Assembly (NCBI GenBank): GCA_020636535.1
Contig: JACJXT010000012.1
Coordinates: 1 to 64,000 of the forward strand
Direction: 5' to 3'
From: Chitinophagales bacterium
GTDB taxonomy: Bacteria; Bacteroidota; Bacteroidia; Chitinophagales; JADIYW01
DNA length: 64,000 nt
A program made the translations under genes and the position numbers. Shown piece after piece: positions 62,215-64,000 of the stretch. Below the pieces are notes generated by a model. It saw only the letters and a program-made list of their open reading frames with translations. It made no database searches and was not told where the DNA came from. Position 1 is the stretch's first letter. Each line of letters starts with the position of its first letter.

Positions 62215-64000
62215 ATGCAAACAGTCCAACCTTATCAACCTAAAAATAAAATTAGAATTGTAACTGCTGCTTCTTTGTTTGATGGACACGATGCTGCTAT
62301 CAATATCATGCGTCGTATCATTCAAGCAAGTGGTGCAGAAGTGATTCATCTAGGTCATAATCGTAGTGTGCAAGAAATTGTAAACTGTGCTATTGAAGAA
62401 GATGCTAATGCCATTGCTATTACTTCGTATCAAGGCGGACACATAGAATTTTTTAAATATATGTACGATTTATTAAAAGAAAAAGGTTGCGGCCATATTA
62501 AAATTTTTGGTGGAGGTGGTGGTACCATTCTTCCTACTGAACAAGAAGAATTACAACACTATGGTATTGCAAGAATTTATTCTCCTGATGATGGTAGAGC
62601 AATGGGTTTGCAAGGAATGATTAATGATTTACTAGAGCAATGTGATTATCCAACTGGCGAAAATGTTGAAATTGATAAAAATAAATTACTAGCAAATAAT
62701 ACTCATTATTTAGCTTCTTTGATTTCTTTTGCTGAAAATAATGCCAATAAATTTCATGATGCCTTTCAATCTATTGATTTTTCAGATAAACCAATTTTGG
62801 GTATTACAGGAACTGGTGGTGCTGGAAAATCTTCTTTAACCGATGAAATTGTAAGACGATTTTTAATCGATTATCCAAACAAAAATATTGCTATCATTTC
62901 TATCGATCCAAGTAGAAGAAAAACTGGTGGTGCTTTATTAGGTGATAGAATTAGAATGAATGCTATCAACAAAGCCAATGTGTTTATGCGTTCTATGGCA
63001 ACGCGACAAACCAATGCTGCTACTTCAACAGCACTACACGATGTGATTCATATTTTTGAAGCTGCCAATTTTGATTTAATCATTATTGAAACTTCTGGAA
63101 TTGGACAAAGCGGAACGGAGATTGTAGATTTTGCCAAACTCAATTTATATGTTATGACACCAGAGTTTGGTGCTGCTTCGCAATTAGAAAAAATAGATAT
63201 GCTCGACTTTGCAGATATTGTAGCCATTAACAAGTTTGATAAAAGAGGTGCTGCCGATGCATTGCGAGATGTAAAAAAACAATATCAACGCAATAGAAAT
63301 TTGTGGGAAGCAGATGTTCAAACCATGCCAGTTTTTGGCAGCATTGCTTCACAGTTTAATGACCCTGGAACAAATGAGTTGTATCATGCTATTATTACAA
63401 AGCTGATTGATGTATACCAATTAGATTGGAAGATTAATGATGCACTGCAAAAAGGCAATAGCGAGAAAATTTTTATTATTCCACCAGATAGAGTGCGTTA
63501 CTTGTCTGACATTACCAAAAATAATAGAGAGTATAACCAATGGACAATTGCTCAAGCTGCCATTGCTCAAGATTTGTTTGCTCTACAAAAAGCGTATGAT
63601 ATTACACAACAAGAATCTTTACAAGAACACATTACGCAAAAGCAAAATCAGTTAGATGCTAATTGCAAAACAATATTAGACAATTGGAATACTAAGAAAG
63701 AAAACTATACTAACGAATACTATATTTTTAAAGTACGAGATAAGGAAATCAAAATAAAAACTTATAGCGAAACTTTGTCACATACTAAAGTACCAAAAGT
63801 GTGTTTGCCCAAAACAGATGCTTTAGGTGATATTTTAAAATGGAATTTACAAGAAAATGTTCCAGGCGAGTTTCCGTTTGCAGCTGGTGTATTTCCGTTT
63901 AAAAGAGAAAACGAAGATCCTACAAGAATGTTTGCAGGAGAAGGTGGTCCGGAAAGAACCAATAAACGATTTCATTATGTGTCCTTAGGTATGCCTGCTA
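62215..64000 (+). CDS. icmF: Fused isobutyryl-CoA mutase (B12-binding, G-protein and mutase parts), cut by the window end
   Basis: 595 aa visible; the gene runs off the window with no stop. IcmF interconverts isobutyryl-CoA and n-butyryl-CoA using adenosylcobalamin. Residues about 10-140 are the B12-binding domain with DGHD at 23-26 (His25 the cobalt ligand), then SYQGG and FGGGGGTI. A MeaI-type P-loop GTPase follows: GITGTGGAGKSS near 196-207, IDPSRRKTGGALLGDRIRMN, ETSGIGQSGTEI and NKFDKRGAADALRDV. After a linker, the mutase domain has begun (PFAAGVFPFKRENEDPTRMFAGEGGPERTNKRF). This domain order distinguishes IcmF from methylmalonyl-CoA mutase. The ATG is only 3 nt past a -7 box. Confidence 0.95.
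   Translation, partial: MQTVQPYQPKNKIRIVTAASLFDGHDAAINIMRRIIQASGAEVIHLGHNRSVQEIVNCAIEEDANAIAITSYQGGHIEFFKYMYDLLKEKGCGHIKIFGGGGGTILPTEQEELQHYGIARIYSPDDGRAMGLQGMINDLLEQCDYPTGENVEIDKNKLLANNTHYLASLISFAENNANKFHDAFQSIDFSDKPILGITGTGGAGKSSLTDEIVRRFLIDYPNKNIAIISIDPSRRKTGGALLGDRIRMNAINKANVFMRSMATRQTNAATSTALHDVIHIFEAANFDLIIIETSGIGQSGTEIVDFAKLNLYVMTPEFGAASQLEKIDMLDFADIVAINKFDKRGAADALRDVKKQYQRNRNLWEADVQTMPVFGSIASQFNDPGTNELYHAIITKLIDVYQLDWKINDALQKGNSEKIFIIPPDRVRYLSDITKNNREYNQWTIAQAAIAQDLFALQKAYDITQQESLQEHITQKQNQLDANCKTILDNWNTKKENYTNEYYIFKVRDKEIKIKTYSETLSHTKVPKVCLPKTDALGDILKWNLQENVPGEFPFAAGVFPFKRENEDPTRMFAGEGGPERTNKRFHYVSLGMPA

Noticed and set aside
1..64000. tRNA or rRNA genes
   Set aside because: I looked for T-loop patterns (GGTTCGAATCC type) and conserved rRNA stretches in the intergenic gaps and saw none; a covariance-model scan was not possible.

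Overview
The window is an AT-rich (roughly one-third GC) chromosomal segment of a Bacteroidota bacterium, probably of the Chitinophagia/Saprospiria type. Evidence for this: type IX secretion (porQ plus at least three proteins with a type A C-terminal sorting domain), DUF2490 and FISUMP proteins, the Bacteroidota -7 promoter element (TAnnTTTG) in front of many genes, and a fused isobutyryl-CoA mutase. I cannot place it more finely. I saw no tRNA, rRNA, CRISPR array or prophage.

Layout. 1-6345: an accessory block with a 231-bp tandem repeat and one very large gene (1604 aa, GHKL/Hsp90-like ATPase fused to an SF1 helicase). The gene sits between flanks that recur around an unrelated PIN-domain gene at 59.8-60.7 kb. 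6.6-12.7 kb: housekeeping genes (deoxynucleoside kinase, trpS, Ca/Na antiporter, udk, folD, nrnA, ndk). 12.9-13.1 kb: a MITE-like element. 13.1-22.0 kb: DUF2490 protein, sterol desaturase-like protein, DUF3060-like protein, penicillin-acylase-family protein, acetoacetyl-CoA synthetase and two FKBP isomerases. 22.1-36.5 kb: a minus-strand envelope/secretion block with a thioredoxin-like exported protein, two overlapping HTTM (vitamin-K-carboxylase-like) membrane proteins, a small exported protein, a 2576-aa T9SS cargo built from about 12 repeats, a barrel-like protein and a serine hydrolase. 36.5-46.6 kb: a divergent haloperoxidase-like protein, then thiG and thiH separated by about 7.4 kb holding an unknown protein, a VOC protein and an 1867-aa T9SS cargo. 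46.6-50.0 kb: a FISUMP protein, another T9SS cargo and porQ. 50.0-55.6 kb: cmk, a desaturase, a two-gene module of an unknown protein and a PIN protein, and ribosomal protein S1 with an extra N-terminal DUF2853-like domain. 55.8-62.1 kb: a repeat-rich block with an IS110-family element, an alpha/beta hydrolase with a GH3 enzyme, and the second flank-sharing gene (DUF4935-like PIN). 62.2 kb to the end: icmF, cut by the window edge.

The most interesting signals are: (1) conserved left and right flanks around two unrelated genes, with a third copy of the right flank at base 1, which suggests a cassette-like exchange system without a visible integrase; (2) the DUF2853-S1 fusion; (3) the unknown-PIN two-gene module; (4) the HTTM pair with an exported thioredoxin-like protein and a giant secreted protein; (5) several genes whose -7 box ends 3-6 nt before the start codon, implying leaderless mRNAs; and (6) a candidate bridge RNA upstream of the IS110 transposase.
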